64,000 bases of DNA from Erwinia psidii (lineage in GTDB: Bacteria; Pseudomonadota; Gammaproteobacteria; Enterobacterales; Enterobacteriaceae): positions 31,231 to 95,230 of the forward strand of contig NZ_RHHM01000018.1 of the NCBI RefSeq assembly GCF_003846135.1. The letters are read 5' to 3'. The stretch's first letter is position 1. The number at the start of each line of letters is the position of its first letter. Both the position numbers and the translations under genes were made by a program. Positions 20,552 to 29,859 of the stretch are shown here, one piece after another. Under the pieces are notes generated by a model. It was not told the origin of the DNA and did not search any database. It saw only the letters and a program-made list of their open reading frames with translations.

Positions 20552-20803
20552 ATGAAAATCACTACCATAAGCAGCCGTTTATTCAACCAGGAACGGTCCA
20601 AAGCCAAAAAGGCAGCGGAAACCGGACCGGTTTATATTACGGATCGTGGGAAACCGGCGCATGTTCTTCTGACTTATGAACAGTTCAAGCGGATAACCGG
20701 TTCACGCAGAAATATTCTTGATGTGCTTGCTATGCCGGAGTCGGCTGACATTGCGTTTGAACCTGAACGCGAAAACATTATCAGCAGGGAAATGGATTTC
20801 TGA
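20552..20803 (+). CDS. Phd/YefM-family antitoxin
   Basis: The 83-residue protein has the Phd/YefM DNA-binding N-terminal half (MKITTISSRLFNQERSKAKKAAETGPVYITDRGKP is the typical opening) and a C-terminal tail expected to wrap the toxin. AGAAGG is 7 nt before the start. Its stop overlaps the start of the VapC-like toxin gene by one base (TGATG), the usual coupled arrangement, antitoxin first. The antitoxin is intact although the toxin frame is broken. Confidence 0.88.
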   Translation: MKITTISSRLFNQERSKAKKAAETGPVYITDRGKPAHVLLTYEQFKRITGSRRNILDVLAMPESADIAFEPERENIISREMDF

Positions 20804-21217
20804 TGCGTTATTTACTGGATACCCGTGTGGTTTCGGAACTGCGCAAGGCCTGGGACGCCGAAAATTGATGATAACGTTGCCCGCTGGGCAGCGACGGTCG
20901 ATGCGGGCGATCTGTTTATCTCTGCCATCACCCTGATGGAGATTGAGAGAGGGATCTTAAGCCTGGCCCGCAGGGATTTAGCACAGGCATCGGTATTGCG
21001 AAAATGGTTTGAGTGCCAGGTGCAGCCTGAATTCGCGCATCGCTGCCTGCCTGTTGATGCCGATATTGCCCTGCATTGTGCCAGATTGCCTATAGCGGAC
21101 AAACGTTCTGCAACGGATGCTCTGATAGCCTCAACCGCTTTCTGGCATGACATGATCGTGGTCACCCGTCACACTCAGGATTTTGACGGACTGGGTGTTG
21201 AACTGATTAATCCCTGA
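20803..21217 (+). pseudogene. VapC-like PIN-domain toxin, frameshifted
   Basis: The frame starting at 20803 reads MRYLLDTRVVSELRKA and then runs to a premature stop at about 20866. The rest of the PIN domain, from GTPKIDDNVARWAA to FDGLGVELINP, continues in another frame to 21217. Removing one T near 20851 would restore a normal VapC of about 137 residues, so a single-base insertion is the simplest explanation. The acidic PIN residues are kept (D6, E in TLMEIERG, D in SATDAL, D in HTQDFDG), but the usual Asn in LLDTN is Arg here. VapC toxins are RNases controlled by the paired antitoxin. A sequencing error cannot be excluded. Confidence 0.85.
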
Positions 21218-21390
21218 TTTGCCCCCTCATTTGCGTGAAACCGCCTTTTGGCAAACAGCTTTGATGCTGCCAAAACGGTGACAAAAAAAAAGAGCGATCG
21301 CCCGGTCCGCAAGGATTTAAATACGGAAATAATACGTCCGGGCTTGAACCGGTGACTGGCATGCGTACAGGACAGGGTTTTCGGTGAGCA

Positions 21391-21418
21391 ATAAAAACGG
21401 GCGCACTGAGCGCCCGTT
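21391..21418 (-). terminator. Intrinsic terminator after the fumarase gene
   Basis: On the minus strand the stem ACGGGCGCTC / GAGCGCCCGT-type repeat (ACGGGCG with GCGCCCGT) is followed by TTTTTAT, 18 bp after the fumarase stop. Confidence 0.85.
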
Positions 21419-21435
21419 GATTTCACCCGAACAGC

Positions 21436-23082
21436 TTAACTGACACAGCTGCTGCATTGCCCGCTTTTAATCTGCTGGAAAAAATCATTCCCTTTGTCAT
21501 CCACCAGAATAAACGCCGGGAAGTTTTCCACGTCAATTTTCCAGATGGCTTCCATTCCCAGTTCCGCGTACTCAACGCATTCGAGGCTTCTGATACTCTG
21601 CTGCGCCAGCACCGCTGCCGGTCCGCCGATACTGCCGAGATAGAAACCGCCGTGTTTATGGCAGGCATCGGTCACCTGCTGACTGCGATTGCCTTTCGCC
21701 AGCATAATCATGCTGCCACCGTGTGACTGCAACAGATCGACATAAGAATCCATTCGTCCCGCGGTAGTCGGACCGAGAGAGCCGGAAGCATAGCCTTCCG
21801 GGGTTTTCGCCGGGCCTGCGTAGTAAACCGGGTGATCCTTCACGTACTGTGGCAGACCTTCACCGTTATCAATGCGCTCTTTCAGTTTGGCGTGCGCAAT
21901 ATCACGCGCCACGATAATGGTGCCGCTCAGTGACAGGCGGGTGGATACCGGGAAGTCGGAAAGCTGGGCAAGGATCTCTTTCATTGGGCGATTCAGGTCA
22001 ATCTTCACCGCTTCGCCTTCACCGGCCTGACGAAGGCTTTCAGGAATAAATTTGCCTGGGTTGTCTTCCAGTTTTTCAATCCAGATGCCGTCACGGTTAA
22101 TCTTAGCCTTGATATTACGATCGGCAGAGCAGGACACTCCCATGCCGACCGGGCAGGACGCTCCATGACGTGGCAGACGAACTACCCGAATGTCGTGGGC
22201 GAAATATTTGCCACCAAACTGTGCGCCCAGCCCCAGCTTTTGCGCCTCCTGTAGCAATTCCTGCTCCAGCTGAACATCACGAAATGCCTGGCCGTGTTCA
22301 TTACCCTCCGTAGGCAGACTGTCATAGTAGTGCGTGGAGGCAAGCTTGACGGTTTTCAGCGTGGCCTCTGCTGAAGTACCGCCGATAACAAAGGCAACGT
22401 GGTAAGGGGGACAGGCTGCGGTGCCGAGGGTACGCATCTTATCAACCAGATAAGCCTTCAGCTTGCCAGGAGACAGCAGTGCTTTGGTTTCCTGATAGAG
22501 GTAGGTTTTATTGGCTGAACCGCCTCCCTTGGCGACGCAGAGAAACTTGTACTCTTCACCGTCGACGCTATAAAGGTCAATCTGTGCAGGCAAATTGGTA
22601 CCGGTGTTCACCTCTTTGTACATATCCAGCGCGGCGTTTTGTGAATAGCGCAGGTTATCCTCGATATAGGTGTTATAAACGCCCTGCGACAGGGCCGCCT
22701 CATCACCGCCACCGGTCCAGACGCGCTGACCTTTCTTACCCATGATGATCGCGGTGCCGGTATCCTGACAGGTTGGCAGAATGCCTTTGGCGGCGATTTC
22801 GGAGTTGCGCAGAAATTGCAGTGCGACATATTTATCGTTTTCACTGGCCTGCGGATCATCAAGAATATCAGCCACCTGCTGCTGATGATCCGGGCGCAAC
22901 ATAAATGACGCGTCGTGAAAGGCCTGTTTCGCCAACAGCGTCAGCGCTTCTGGCTCCACTTTCAGCACCGGCTGACCATCAAACTCAGCCATCGAAACAT
23001 GATCGCGGGTCAGTAGGTAGTAATCGGTATCGTCGTGCGTCAGAGGAAAAGGATTCTGGTAATAAAAAGGTTTATTCGACAT
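21436..23082 (-). CDS. fumA: Class I (iron-sulfur) fumarate hydratase, FumA/FumB type
   Basis: The 548-residue protein equals E. coli FumA and FumB in length. It interconverts malate and fumarate with an oxygen-sensitive 4Fe-4S cluster; candidate cluster cysteines are in [11 protein letters not shown] and [12 protein letters not shown]. FumA and FumB cannot be told apart by eye. The position next to a dicarboxylate transporter, a fumarate reductase and dcuSR argues for the anaerobic role that FumB has in E. coli. It lies 55 bp after the transporter gene, with a hairpin in between. AGGAGTAAG precedes the start. Confidence 0.93.
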   Translation of the reverse strand: MSNKPFYYQNPFPLTHDDTDYYLLTRDHVSMAEFDGQPVLKVEPEALTLLAKQAFHDASFMLRPDHQQQVADILDDPQASENDKYVALQFLRNSEIAAKGILPTCQDTGTAIIMGKKGQRVWTGGGDEAALSQGVYNTYIEDNLRYSQNAALDMYKEVNTGTNLPAQIDLYSVDGEEYKFLCVAKGGGSANKTYLYQETKALLSPGKLKAYLVDKMRTLGTAACPPYHVAFVIGGTSAEATLKTVKLASTHYYDSLPTEGNEHGQAFRDVQLEQELLQEAQKLGLGAQFGGKYFAHDIRVVRLPRHGASCPVGMGVSCSADRNIKAKINRDGIWIEKLEDNPGKFIPESLRQAGEGEAVKIDLNRPMKEILAQLSDFPVSTRLSLSGTIIVARDIAHAKLKERIDNGEGLPQYVKDHPVYYAGPAKTPEGYASGSLGPTTAGRMDSYVDLLQSHGGSMIMLAKGNRSQQVTDACHKHGGFYLGSIGGPAAVLAQQSIRSLECVEYAELGMEAIWKIDVENFPAFILVDDKGNDFFQQIKSGQCSSCVS

Positions 23083-23105
23083 CGCTCGCTTACTCCTAAA
23101 ATGTC

Positions 23106-23131
23106 ACCGCCGGAGGGCTCTCTCCGGCGGT
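23106..23131 (-). terminator. Hairpin between the transporter and fumarase genes
   Basis: A strong GC-rich inverted repeat (ACCGCCGGAG / CTCCGGCGGT) lies between the transporter stop and the fumarase ribosome-binding site. Only a short T-run (ATTTTAGG) follows, so it may give partial termination or mark mRNA processing rather than separate the genes fully. Confidence 0.5.
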
Positions 23132-23137
23132 GGTTAA

Positions 23138-24649
23138 TCAGAACATCATTGCCATCCAGGGATAACCAATCACCAGCAGGGCGAGAAGGAAAATGCCCCC
23201 GAAGATGGTTCCCAGCCGCCAGTAGTCTTTGGTCGGCAGATAGCCGCTGCCATAGTATATAGGGCTTGGGCCGGTCCCGTATGGTGTAATGATCCCCATA
23301 ATACCCAGCGAGGTCACCATCAGCAGGCAGAATACTTCCATATTCATACCGGGAATGGTTGACGCGATGGTTAGCATAGCAGGCAGGAGCGCGGTAGTGT
23401 GCGCCGTGGTGCTGGCGAACAGGTAGTGCAGCAGATAAAACGCCAGCAGCAGCACAATGGTGGCCATGCCGGGAGAAATACCTGCCATCATCACACCGCC
23501 TTCCTTACCCAGCCAGGCGATAAAACCGGTGGTGGAGAGGCCATCTGCCAATGCCACCAGGGTGGCAAACCAGGCGAAGGTATTCCACGCTGCTTTATTG
23601 CTGGTGATGTCATTCCATTCCAGTACGCCGGTCCACAGCATCAGCACAATAACCAACAGTGCAGCCAGCGCAGGTTCGATAAAGCCTGTGGCAAAAATCC
23701 ACATCGTCAGCGCACAACAGACAAACACCAGCAGCAGGATTTCATTACGTGACATGCTGCCGAGTTTTTCCAGCTCACGGCTGGCCCACCGCGGCACTTC
23801 ATCATTGATTTTTACCTCTGGTGGATATAACCAGTAGGCCAGCAGCGGCATGGTCAGAATCAACAGCACGCCCAGCGGCAGAAAAGCGATAAACCAGCTG
23901 CCCCAGGAGATAGTTATTCCCGTGATACTTTTAACCAGGGCCAGAGCGAGCAGGTTGGGCGCCAGCGCTGAAAGAAACATTGAGCTGGTGATACAGGTTG
24001 CAGTGATGGCAACCCACATCAAATAAGAGCCGATTTTGCGGGCGCTGGGATCGTTGGGTTTGGAGCCATAAAGCGGCGGCAGGTTGGAGATAATCGGGAA
24101 GATGGTTCCCCCGCTTCGCGCCGTGTTGGATGGGGTAAAAGGCGCCAGCAACAGATCGGCCAGGGTTATGGCATAGCCCAGCGTCAGACTGCGATGGCCA
24201 AGATGCTTGACCAGAATCAGCGCCAGACGTCGACCAAACTGGGTTTTGTCGTAACCCGCTGCGAACATAAAGGCGCCGAAAATTAACCATACGGTTGCGT
24301 TCCCGAAGCCGCTCACCGCCCATTTAAACGACTGGCTCGCCAGCTTAAATTTTGGCTCCGCCAGCTGTTCAGGACTGAATAACAGCCACTGGCTGCACAG
24401 CGCGATGGCCACCACGCCGGTCAGGCCAATAACCGCGCCCGGCAGGGGTTCGAAAATCAGGCCAATGATAACGCCAACAAAGACGGCGAAGAAATGCCAT
24501 GCGTGAGGCTCAAGTCCCTCCGGGACGGGTAAGAGCATGAGTAACAGTGTGACAACAATGGGAAGTGCCAGCATCACCATGCGGTTTTTGCTGCCATCCT
24601 TTGTATTGCCCGCCTTTTTCAGCGGCACAGAGAGTGATTTATCAGTCAT
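23138..24649 (-). CDS. DASS-family dicarboxylate/tricarboxylate transporter (TtdT/CitT-like)
   Basis: The 503-residue inner-membrane protein belongs to the divalent anion:Na+ symporter/antiporter family. It has about 12-14 hydrophobic segments and the two conserved substrate loops, TPSNTARSGGTIFPI and a later SxT region (ASTTAHTTALLPAM), plus the C-terminal TPYGTGPSPIYYGSGY. Closest recognisable relatives are E. coli TtdT (tartrate/succinate antiport) and CitT (citrate/succinate antiport). The start at 24649 (MTDKSL) gives a normal N-terminus. Position before fumarase and divergent from fumarate reductase suggests import of a fumarate precursor in exchange for succinate (inference). Confidence 0.88.
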   Translation of the reverse strand: MTDKSLSVPLKKAGNTKDGSKNRMVMLALPIVVTLLLMLLPVPEGLEPHAWHFFAVFVGVIIGLIFEPLPGAVIGLTGVVAIALCSQWLLFSPEQLAEPKFKLASQSFKWAVSGFGNATVWLIFGAFMFAAGYDKTQFGRRLALILVKHLGHRSLTLGYAITLADLLLAPFTPSNTARSGGTIFPIISNLPPLYGSKPNDPSARKIGSYLMWVAITATCITSSMFLSALAPNLLALALVKSITGITISWGSWFIAFLPLGVLLILTMPLLAYWLYPPEVKINDEVPRWASRELEKLGSMSRNEILLLVFVCCALTMWIFATGFIEPALAALLVIVLMLWTGVLEWNDITSNKAAWNTFAWFATLVALADGLSTTGFIAWLGKEGGVMMAGISPGMATIVLLLAFYLLHYLFASTTAHTTALLPAMLTIASTIPGMNMEVFCLLMVTSLGIMGIITPYGTGPSPIYYGSGYLPTKDYWRLGTIFGGIFLLALLVIGYPWMAMMF

Positions 24650-25360
24650 AGTACAGGCCTGGTAGATTAAGATTCGGTTCAGCGATTGCACCGCCGGTCA
24701 CTTTTTTCGCTTTGGCCTGTCACGCTTACCGTTCAAACCAGGTGAGTGCGTCCGTCCTGTCATTTATTTGACCGTTTGCGGTAACTTAAATTATTCAGGC
24801 TTTATAACTTTTATTAGTGAACGAAGTGACTTACTTTACTTTTTTTTCGTAAAGTGGAATAAGTGAATTTCGGCGAATTAAATTAACTGGATATTTATAT
24901 TTTGCGCCTTTTGATGGTGGGATATTTGATCAGGATCAAGAAATCACCTTTGTTTATTTCGGATTTAATATAATAAATATCTTACTTATCTGTAAGGTTT
25001 GTTTTTTACCTGATTGAATTAAAAAAACTTAAGATTGTTCTTGCTAAAATCCACTAACGATTTCAGGTAAATGCATTCTGGCAGCATCCCGCACTGCGTA
25101 AGGCTTTCTGTGGCAGGCGGCAAAGGTAAAAGAAACGTTATATTTCCTGCGTTAAATGTAATTTTTTTATTTTAAAGAGAATTATCTTATGTGTTTTTTA
25201 CTGTTTATATTGCTTCAATAGTTTTATAACTAATGTAACTGCTTTAGTAATTAAAAATAGGATTATATTGGCGGCACGATCCCGATAAATAATCAGAACT
25301 AAAAATAGCGTCGGCAGCCGAATTTAATTTTCTATTTTAAAAATCCCGGAGTTGACAATT
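24650..25360. other. Long AT-rich control region between transporter and fumarate reductase
   Basis: This 711-bp divergent intergenic region has no gene. It is strongly AT-rich compared with its flanks and carries a perfect FNR box at 24926-24939. Several TTAAAT/AATTTA-like tracts occur, as at many DcuR- or NarL-controlled promoters, but no further site can be named with confidence. Confidence 0.6.
24926..24939. promoter_or_regulatory. FNR box
   Basis: TTGATCAGGATCAA is a perfect match to the FNR consensus TTGAT-N4-ATCAA. It lies 277 bp from the transporter start and 422 bp from the fumarate reductase start, so it could serve either promoter. Activation under anoxia is expected from the gene content. 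Confidence 0.75.
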
Positions 25361-28138
25361 ATGAGCAATGAATCGCTTATCTTCAGCCCATTTACATTAC
25401 CTAATGGTATTGAACTGAAAAACCGCCTGCTGATGGCGCCGATGACCACCTGTACCGGTTATTTTGATGGAACCGTCACCGGTGAACTTGTTGAGTATTA
25501 CCGGGCGCGTGCGGGCAGTATCGGTACTGTTGTCGTGGAATGCTGCTTTATTGATGATCTGGGACTGGCTTTTCCGGGGGCGATTGGCATCGATAACGAT
25601 GAAAAAATCGCGGGTCTGGCAAAGATCGCGGCGGCAATCCATGGCGAAGGTTCCAAAGCGATTTTGCAAATTTACCACGGTGGCCGCATGGTCGACCCGA
25701 CATTTATCGGTGGTCGCACGCCCGTGGCACCCAGTGCTTTAGCGGCGCCGCGAGAGGGCGCGGTGACACCCATTGCGCTAACCACGGAAGAGGTGGCAGG
25801 CATGGTGCTGAAGTTTGGTGAAGGTGTCCGGCGCGCCATTCAGGCAGGTTTTGATGGCGTGGAGATCCACGGGGCAAACACCTATCTTATCCAGCAGTTT
25901 TACTCTCCTGGTTCCAATCAGCGCGATGATGAATGGGGCGGCAGTCGTGATAACCGCGCCAGATTTCCACTGGCGGTTGTCGATATCACCCGACAGATGG
26001 TGCGCGAGTATGCTGACGATGCCTTTATTGTTGGCTATCGTTTCTCACCGGAAGAGATAGAAGTTCCCGGTATTTGTTTTGATGACACCATGTGGTTACT
26101 GGAAAAACTGGCGGCACGCGGGCTGGATTATCTGCATTTCTCAATGGGTCATGCACTGCGATCGTCGATTGTGGAAACCACCGATCCGACCCCCTTAATC
26201 AGTAAATATCTGGCACAGCGCTCACCTGCTCTGGCTGAGATCCCGGTGATGGGCGTGGGTGGGGTGGTGAATGAAGCCGATGCCCTTCAGGCGCTGGCGA
26301 GTGGTTACGATTTGGTGGCCGTCGGCCGCGCCTGCATTGCTTATCCCGACTGGGCCGATCGCATTGCCAGCGGTGAACAGCTGACGCTGTTTATCGACAG
26401 CACGCAGCGTGAAGCGAAGCAGATCCCTGAACCATTGTGGCGTTTCTCGCTGGTTGAGGCGATGATCCGTGATATGAGCATGGCTGAGGCAAAATTTAAG
26501 CCGGGTACCTTTGTTGAAAAAGTGCAGAACGATACTCACACGTTGACCATCGGCGTCCGTCTTGAAACCGATCGTATTGCGGAGATTGAGCTGGCGACCG
26601 GACCCGCGGACGATGTCAGTTTTACGACCAGCTTTAGCGAAATATGTCACCGGATCCTCAAAGCCAACAGCCCACATGTGGACGCCATTTCTGGCGCGAC
26701 CTCACAGAGTGAAGCGGTGAAAAAAGCGGTATCCAAAGCGATGGTAAAATCCAGCAGGGCACGCCAGGCGGAAGAGGGCGGTAGCACTGCCGCAACGGAA
26801 GCGTTTGATGTGGTGGTGGTGGGCAGTGGTGGTGCAGGTCTGGCCGCGGCGATCCAGGCCCATGATGAAGGTGCCCGCGTACTGATCGTCGAAAAAATGC
26901 CGACCATTGGCGGCAATACGATTAAGGCTTCTGCCGGAATGAACGCAGCAGAAACCCGTTTTCAACGGGTCAAAGGCATTCAGGACAGCAAAGAGCGCTT
27001 CTATGCTGAAACGCTGAAAGGCGGTAAAAACAAAAATAATGTCGCGCTGCTGCATCGCTTTGTTGAAAACGCGCCCCAGGCGATCGAATGGCTTGCCAGC
27101 CATGGCATCATGTTGAATGACATTACCACCACCGGCGGCATGAGCATCGATCGTACCCACCGGCCAAGAGACGGATCGGCAGTGGGCAGTTATCTGATCA
27201 GCGGACTGGTGCGCAATGTGGCCCGTCGCGGTATCACCGTGATGTCCGATACGTCAGTGGTTGAAATTCAGATGCGGGAGGGTGAGGTTAGCGGCGTACT
27301 GCTGCTAAATGACGAAAACGAACAGATAAGCATCCGTACCCGCAGTATTATCATGGCGACCGGTGGCTTCAGTGCTAACCACCAGATGGTGGTCAAATAC
27401 CGCCCGGATCTGGCGGGCTTTGTCACCACCAACCACAAGGGCGCAACCGGAAGCGGTATCGCTTTGCTGGAGAATATCGGGGCGGGGATCGTGGATATGG
27501 GCGAGATCCAGATCCACCCAACGGTGGAGCAGAACAGTTCGTACCTGATTTCGGAATCCATTCGCGGTGGCGGTGCTATCCTCATTGATCAGCAGGGCAA
27601 CCGTTTCTGCAACGAGATGGAAACCCGCGATAAAGTCTCGGCACAGATTATTGCGCTGCCGGAGAAAAACGCCTGGATCATCTTTGATGAAAATGTCCGG
27701 GTTAAAAATAAGGCCGCAGATGAGTATATAGCACGGGGATTTGTGGTCAGCGCGGACTCTCCGCGTCAGCTGGCTGAGCGTCTGAGTATCGATCATCACC
27801 AGTTCCTGGCCACGCTCGAACGCTACAATGGCTTTGTTGAACAGCAGGATGACACCGAGTTTGGCCGCAAAACGGCGATGCGCAACGCGTTGAAGAATGG
27901 CCCGTTCTTTGCCATCCGCATCGCGCCAGGCGTTCATCACACGATGGGCGGCGTGACCACCAATACGGAAACGGCGGTGTTGGATAAGCAGCAACGGGTG
28001 ATCCCCGGAGCATTTGCTGCCGGAGAAGTGGTGGGGGGGATCCACGGTGGCAACCGTATTGGTGGCAATGCGGTTGCTGATATTATCATCTTCGGCATCC
28101 TGGCAGGCCAGCAGGCGGCACGTCGGGCAAAACGTTAA
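25361..28138 (+). CDS. Soluble three-domain fumarate reductase (OYE-like, FMN-bind, FAD-binding)
   Basis: The ATG at 25361 with CCCGGAG upstream gives 925 residues. Residues 1 to about 350 are an old-yellow-enzyme-like NADH:flavin oxidoreductase barrel (NRLLMAPMTT, EIHGANTYLIQQF, SPGSNQRDDEWGGS). About 375-460 is an FMN-bind domain with the flavinylation motif DAISGATSQSE, where T447 is the expected phosphoester attachment site for FMN. From about 483 to the end is a flavocytochrome-c-type FAD domain (VVVGSGGAGLAAA; catalytic region HTMGGVTTN and AAGEVVGGIHGGNRIGGNA). This order is that of the cytoplasmic NADH:fumarate reductase characterised in Klebsiella pneumoniae. No signal peptide is visible. 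The ApbE needed to attach FMN is next in the operon. Confidence 0.92.
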   Translation: MSNESLIFSPFTLPNGIELKNRLLMAPMTTCTGYFDGTVTGELVEYYRARAGSIGTVVVECCFIDDLGLAFPGAIGIDNDEKIAGLAKIAAAIHGEGSKAILQIYHGGRMVDPTFIGGRTPVAPSALAAPREGAVTPIALTTEEVAGMVLKFGEGVRRAIQAGFDGVEIHGANTYLIQQFYSPGSNQRDDEWGGSRDNRARFPLAVVDITRQMVREYADDAFIVGYRFSPEEIEVPGICFDDTMWLLEKLAARGLDYLHFSMGHALRSSIVETTDPTPLISKYLAQRSPALAEIPVMGVGGVVNEADALQALASGYDLVAVGRACIAYPDWADRIASGEQLTLFIDSTQREAKQIPEPLWRFSLVEAMIRDMSMAEAKFKPGTFVEKVQNDTHTLTIGVRLETDRIAEIELATGPADDVSFTTSFSEICHRILKANSPHVDAISGATSQSEAVKKAVSKAMVKSSRARQAEEGGSTAATEAFDVVVVGSGGAGLAAAIQAHDEGARVLIVEKMPTIGGNTIKASAGMNAAETRFQRVKGIQDSKERFYAETLKGGKNKNNVALLHRFVENAPQAIEWLASHGIMLNDITTTGGMSIDRTHRPRDGSAVGSYLISGLVRNVARRGITVMSDTSVVEIQMREGEVSGVLLLNDENEQISIRTRSIIMATGGFSANHQMVVKYRPDLAGFVTTNHKGATGSGIALLENIGAGIVDMGEIQIHPTVEQNSSYLISESIRGGGAILIDQQGNRFCNEMETRDKVSAQIIALPEKNAWIIFDENVRVKNKAADEYIARGFVVSADSPRQLAERLSIDHHQFLATLERYNGFVEQQDDTEFGRKTAMRNALKNGPFFAIRIAPGVHHTMGGVTTNTETAVLDKQQRVIPGAFAAGEVVGGIHGGNRIGGNAVADIIIFGILAGQQAARRAKR

Positions 28139-28147
28139 GCCTCCCTC

Positions 28148-28171
28148 GCGCCCCGTCAGCCAGCGGGGCGC
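28148..28171 (+). repeat. Hairpin between fumarate reductase and apbE
   Basis: A perfect 8-bp GC stem (GCGCCCCG / CGGGGCGC) sits 9 bp after the reductase stop and 8-9 bp before the apbE ribosome-binding site. Without a T-run it is not a classical terminator. It may stabilise the upstream mRNA and lower apbE expression relative to its substrate protein. Confidence 0.6.
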
Positions 28172-28190
28172 AAAGCAACAGGAGCCAGGC

Positions 28191-29159
28191 ATGTCATCTG
28201 AGCGCCGTATTTATGAGTACTCTGCCGTGTTGATGGGGTCCCCTATCCGGCTGAAATTGTTTGAACACAATGAGGCTCTTGCCTCTCAGGTGTTCCGTTT
28301 GATCAAAAAATACGAAGACCTGCTGACCGTCAACCGCGCCCGTTCCGAAGTGATGAATATTAATCGGGCGGCGGGTCGCCATGCGGTGGCGGTCAGCGCA
28401 CCGGTATTTGTGCTGATCAAATGTGCGCTGGCGGCAAGCCTGCTGAAGGACAGCTGCTTTAATCTGACCATTGGTCCACTGGTTAAACGCTGGCGCATTG
28501 GATTCCAGGGGGACAGCGTGCCGCCAGCTGATGAGATAGCGGCCCTGTTGCCGCGCACATGGCCACAGCAGGTGGTTCTGGATGAAGCCGCTGGTACGGT
28601 GTTCCTGACCCGTTTCGGGATGGAAATTGACCTTGGTGCGATAGCCAAAGGGTTTATTGCTGATCGGGTTCGTGACTATCTGAAATCGCAGGGGGTAGCA
28701 CAGGGGCTAATCAATCTTGGGGGGAATGTTCAGACGCTGGGATCGCCAGCCGACGGCTGGTCTGTCGGACTGAAAAAGCCTTTTGCCACCGCCGATGCGT
28801 TGGTGGGGGCGATTAGCGTAACAGACAAATCGGTGGTCACGTCAGGGACCTATGAACGTTACTTCGAACAGGATGGACGGCGCTATCACCATATCCTCGA
28901 TCCCCAAACCGGCTATCCGCTGGACAACGAACTTGACAGCGTTACCATTGTTTCTACTGATTCACTCGACGGCGATATCTGGAGTACATTGGTCTTCGGC
29001 GCAGGCGTGAAAAAGGGTTGTGCACTTCTGCGTCAACAACCGGGCATTGAGGCGATATTTGTCACCAGACAACGTGAGGTGATCCTCTCTTCTGCCACGC
29101 AGTTCTCTTTTACGCTGCTGGACAACGACTATCGGCTGATTACTGGCAGTACTGTTTAA
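28191..29159 (+). CDS. apbE: ApbE-family FAD:protein FMN transferase
   Basis: The start at 28191 (AGGAG 9 nt upstream) gives 322 residues. ApbE transfers FMN from FAD to a threonine of a target protein. The family's signatures are visible: MEIDLGAIAKGFIADRV, GLINLGGNV, SVTSGTYERYF-like (SVVTSGTYERYF) and YHHILDPQTGYP with the metal-binding region near DSLDGDIWSTL. There is no export signal or lipobox, unlike periplasmic ApbE, which fits modification of the cytoplasmic reductase encoded upstream. Its end overlaps the convergent dcuR gene by 20 bp. Confidence 0.92.
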   Translation: MSSERRIYEYSAVLMGSPIRLKLFEHNEALASQVFRLIKKYEDLLTVNRARSEVMNINRAAGRHAVAVSAPVFVLIKCALAASLLKDSCFNLTIGPLVKRWRIGFQGDSVPPADEIAALLPRTWPQQVVLDEAAGTVFLTRFGMEIDLGAIAKGFIADRVRDYLKSQGVAQGLINLGGNVQTLGSPADGWSVGLKKPFATADALVGAISVTDKSVVTSGTYERYFEQDGRRYHHILDPQTGYPLDNELDSVTIVSTDSLDGDIWSTLVFGAGVKKGCALLRQQPGIEAIFVTRQREVILSSATQFSFTLLDNDYRLITGSTV

Positions 29160-29859
29160 GCAGCTCGTGATGCTCCGCTTTAAGGCGGTAATGATAGACC
29201 GGACGGCCGGTCAGACCGTAGTGCACGCTGGTGAAAAGAATATCAATCTGTGCCAGCCAGATCAGATATTTACGGCAGGACACCCGTGAGATATTGACTG
29301 CTCCCGCCAGCTCGTCGGTAGAAAATTCGTTTGTCGGATGTGCATCAATCCACTGACAGAGAGTGCGCAGGGTTTGTGGCGTCAGTCCTTTCGGTAGCTT
29401 ACGTGCATCGGCAGCCACAGGCGTACCGCCGTGGATCAGTCTGTCCACATCAGCCTGTTCATAATACTGATGCGAACCCATCAGTTTTTTCTTCTCGCGC
29501 CAGCCGGTCAGAGCCTCCTCAAAACGGGGGAACTGAAAGGGTTTTATCAGGTAGTCTGCCACGCCGTAATGTATTGATTTCTGGATGGTGGCAGCATCAG
29601 CGGCGGATGAAATCACAATCACATCAATCGGACTGATTGTGGCACGCAGAATGGGCAGCAGATCCAGACCGTTATCCTGTTGCAGATAGACATCCAACAG
29701 GATCAGGTCGATATGCAGCGAAGGATTATTGATCATCTCTTCAGCCTGACGCAGCGTGGTCGCGTGGCCACAGCACTCAAAGCCCGGTATCTGGCTGACA
29801 TAGATGCGGTTAAGCTCTGCGACCATCGCATCGTCGTCAACGATTAATACATTAATCAC
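29140..29859 (-). CDS. dcuR: Response regulator DcuR
   Basis: The 239-residue protein equals E. coli DcuR in length and matches it throughout (VLIVDDDAMVAELNR, phosphorylation site D56 in LILLDVYL, KPFQFPRFEEALTGWR, and the C-terminal helix-turn-helix with NISRVSCRKYLIWL). It activates genes for C4-dicarboxylate uptake and fumarate respiration after phosphorylation by DcuS. It overlaps the dcuS end by 4 bp and the convergent apbE end by 20 bp. In E. coli dcuSR flank dcuB-fumB; here the same regulator pair flanks a soluble reductase module. Confidence 0.95.
   Translation of the reverse strand: MINVLIVDDDAMVAELNRIYVSQIPGFECCGHATTLRQAEEMINNPSLHIDLILLDVYLQQDNGLDLLPILRATISPIDVIVISSAADAATIQKSIHYGVADYLIKPFQFPRFEEALTGWREKKKLMGSHQYYEQADVDRLIHGGTPVAADARKLPKGLTPQTLRTLCQWIDAHPTNEFSTDELAGAVNISRVSCRKYLIWLAQIDILFTSVHYGLTGRPVYHYRLKAEHHELLKQYCQ

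Noticed and set aside
21336..21356. On the minus strand GTCACCGGTTCAAGCCCGGAC looks like the T-arm of a tRNA, close to where E. coli has thrW.
   Set aside because: No D-arm, anticodon stem or acceptor stem can be built around it; it is too short to call even a tRNA relic.
27305..28192. A 295-codon open frame on the minus strand.
   Set aside because: It is antisense to the FAD domain of the fumarate reductase and is a codon-bias shadow of that gene.
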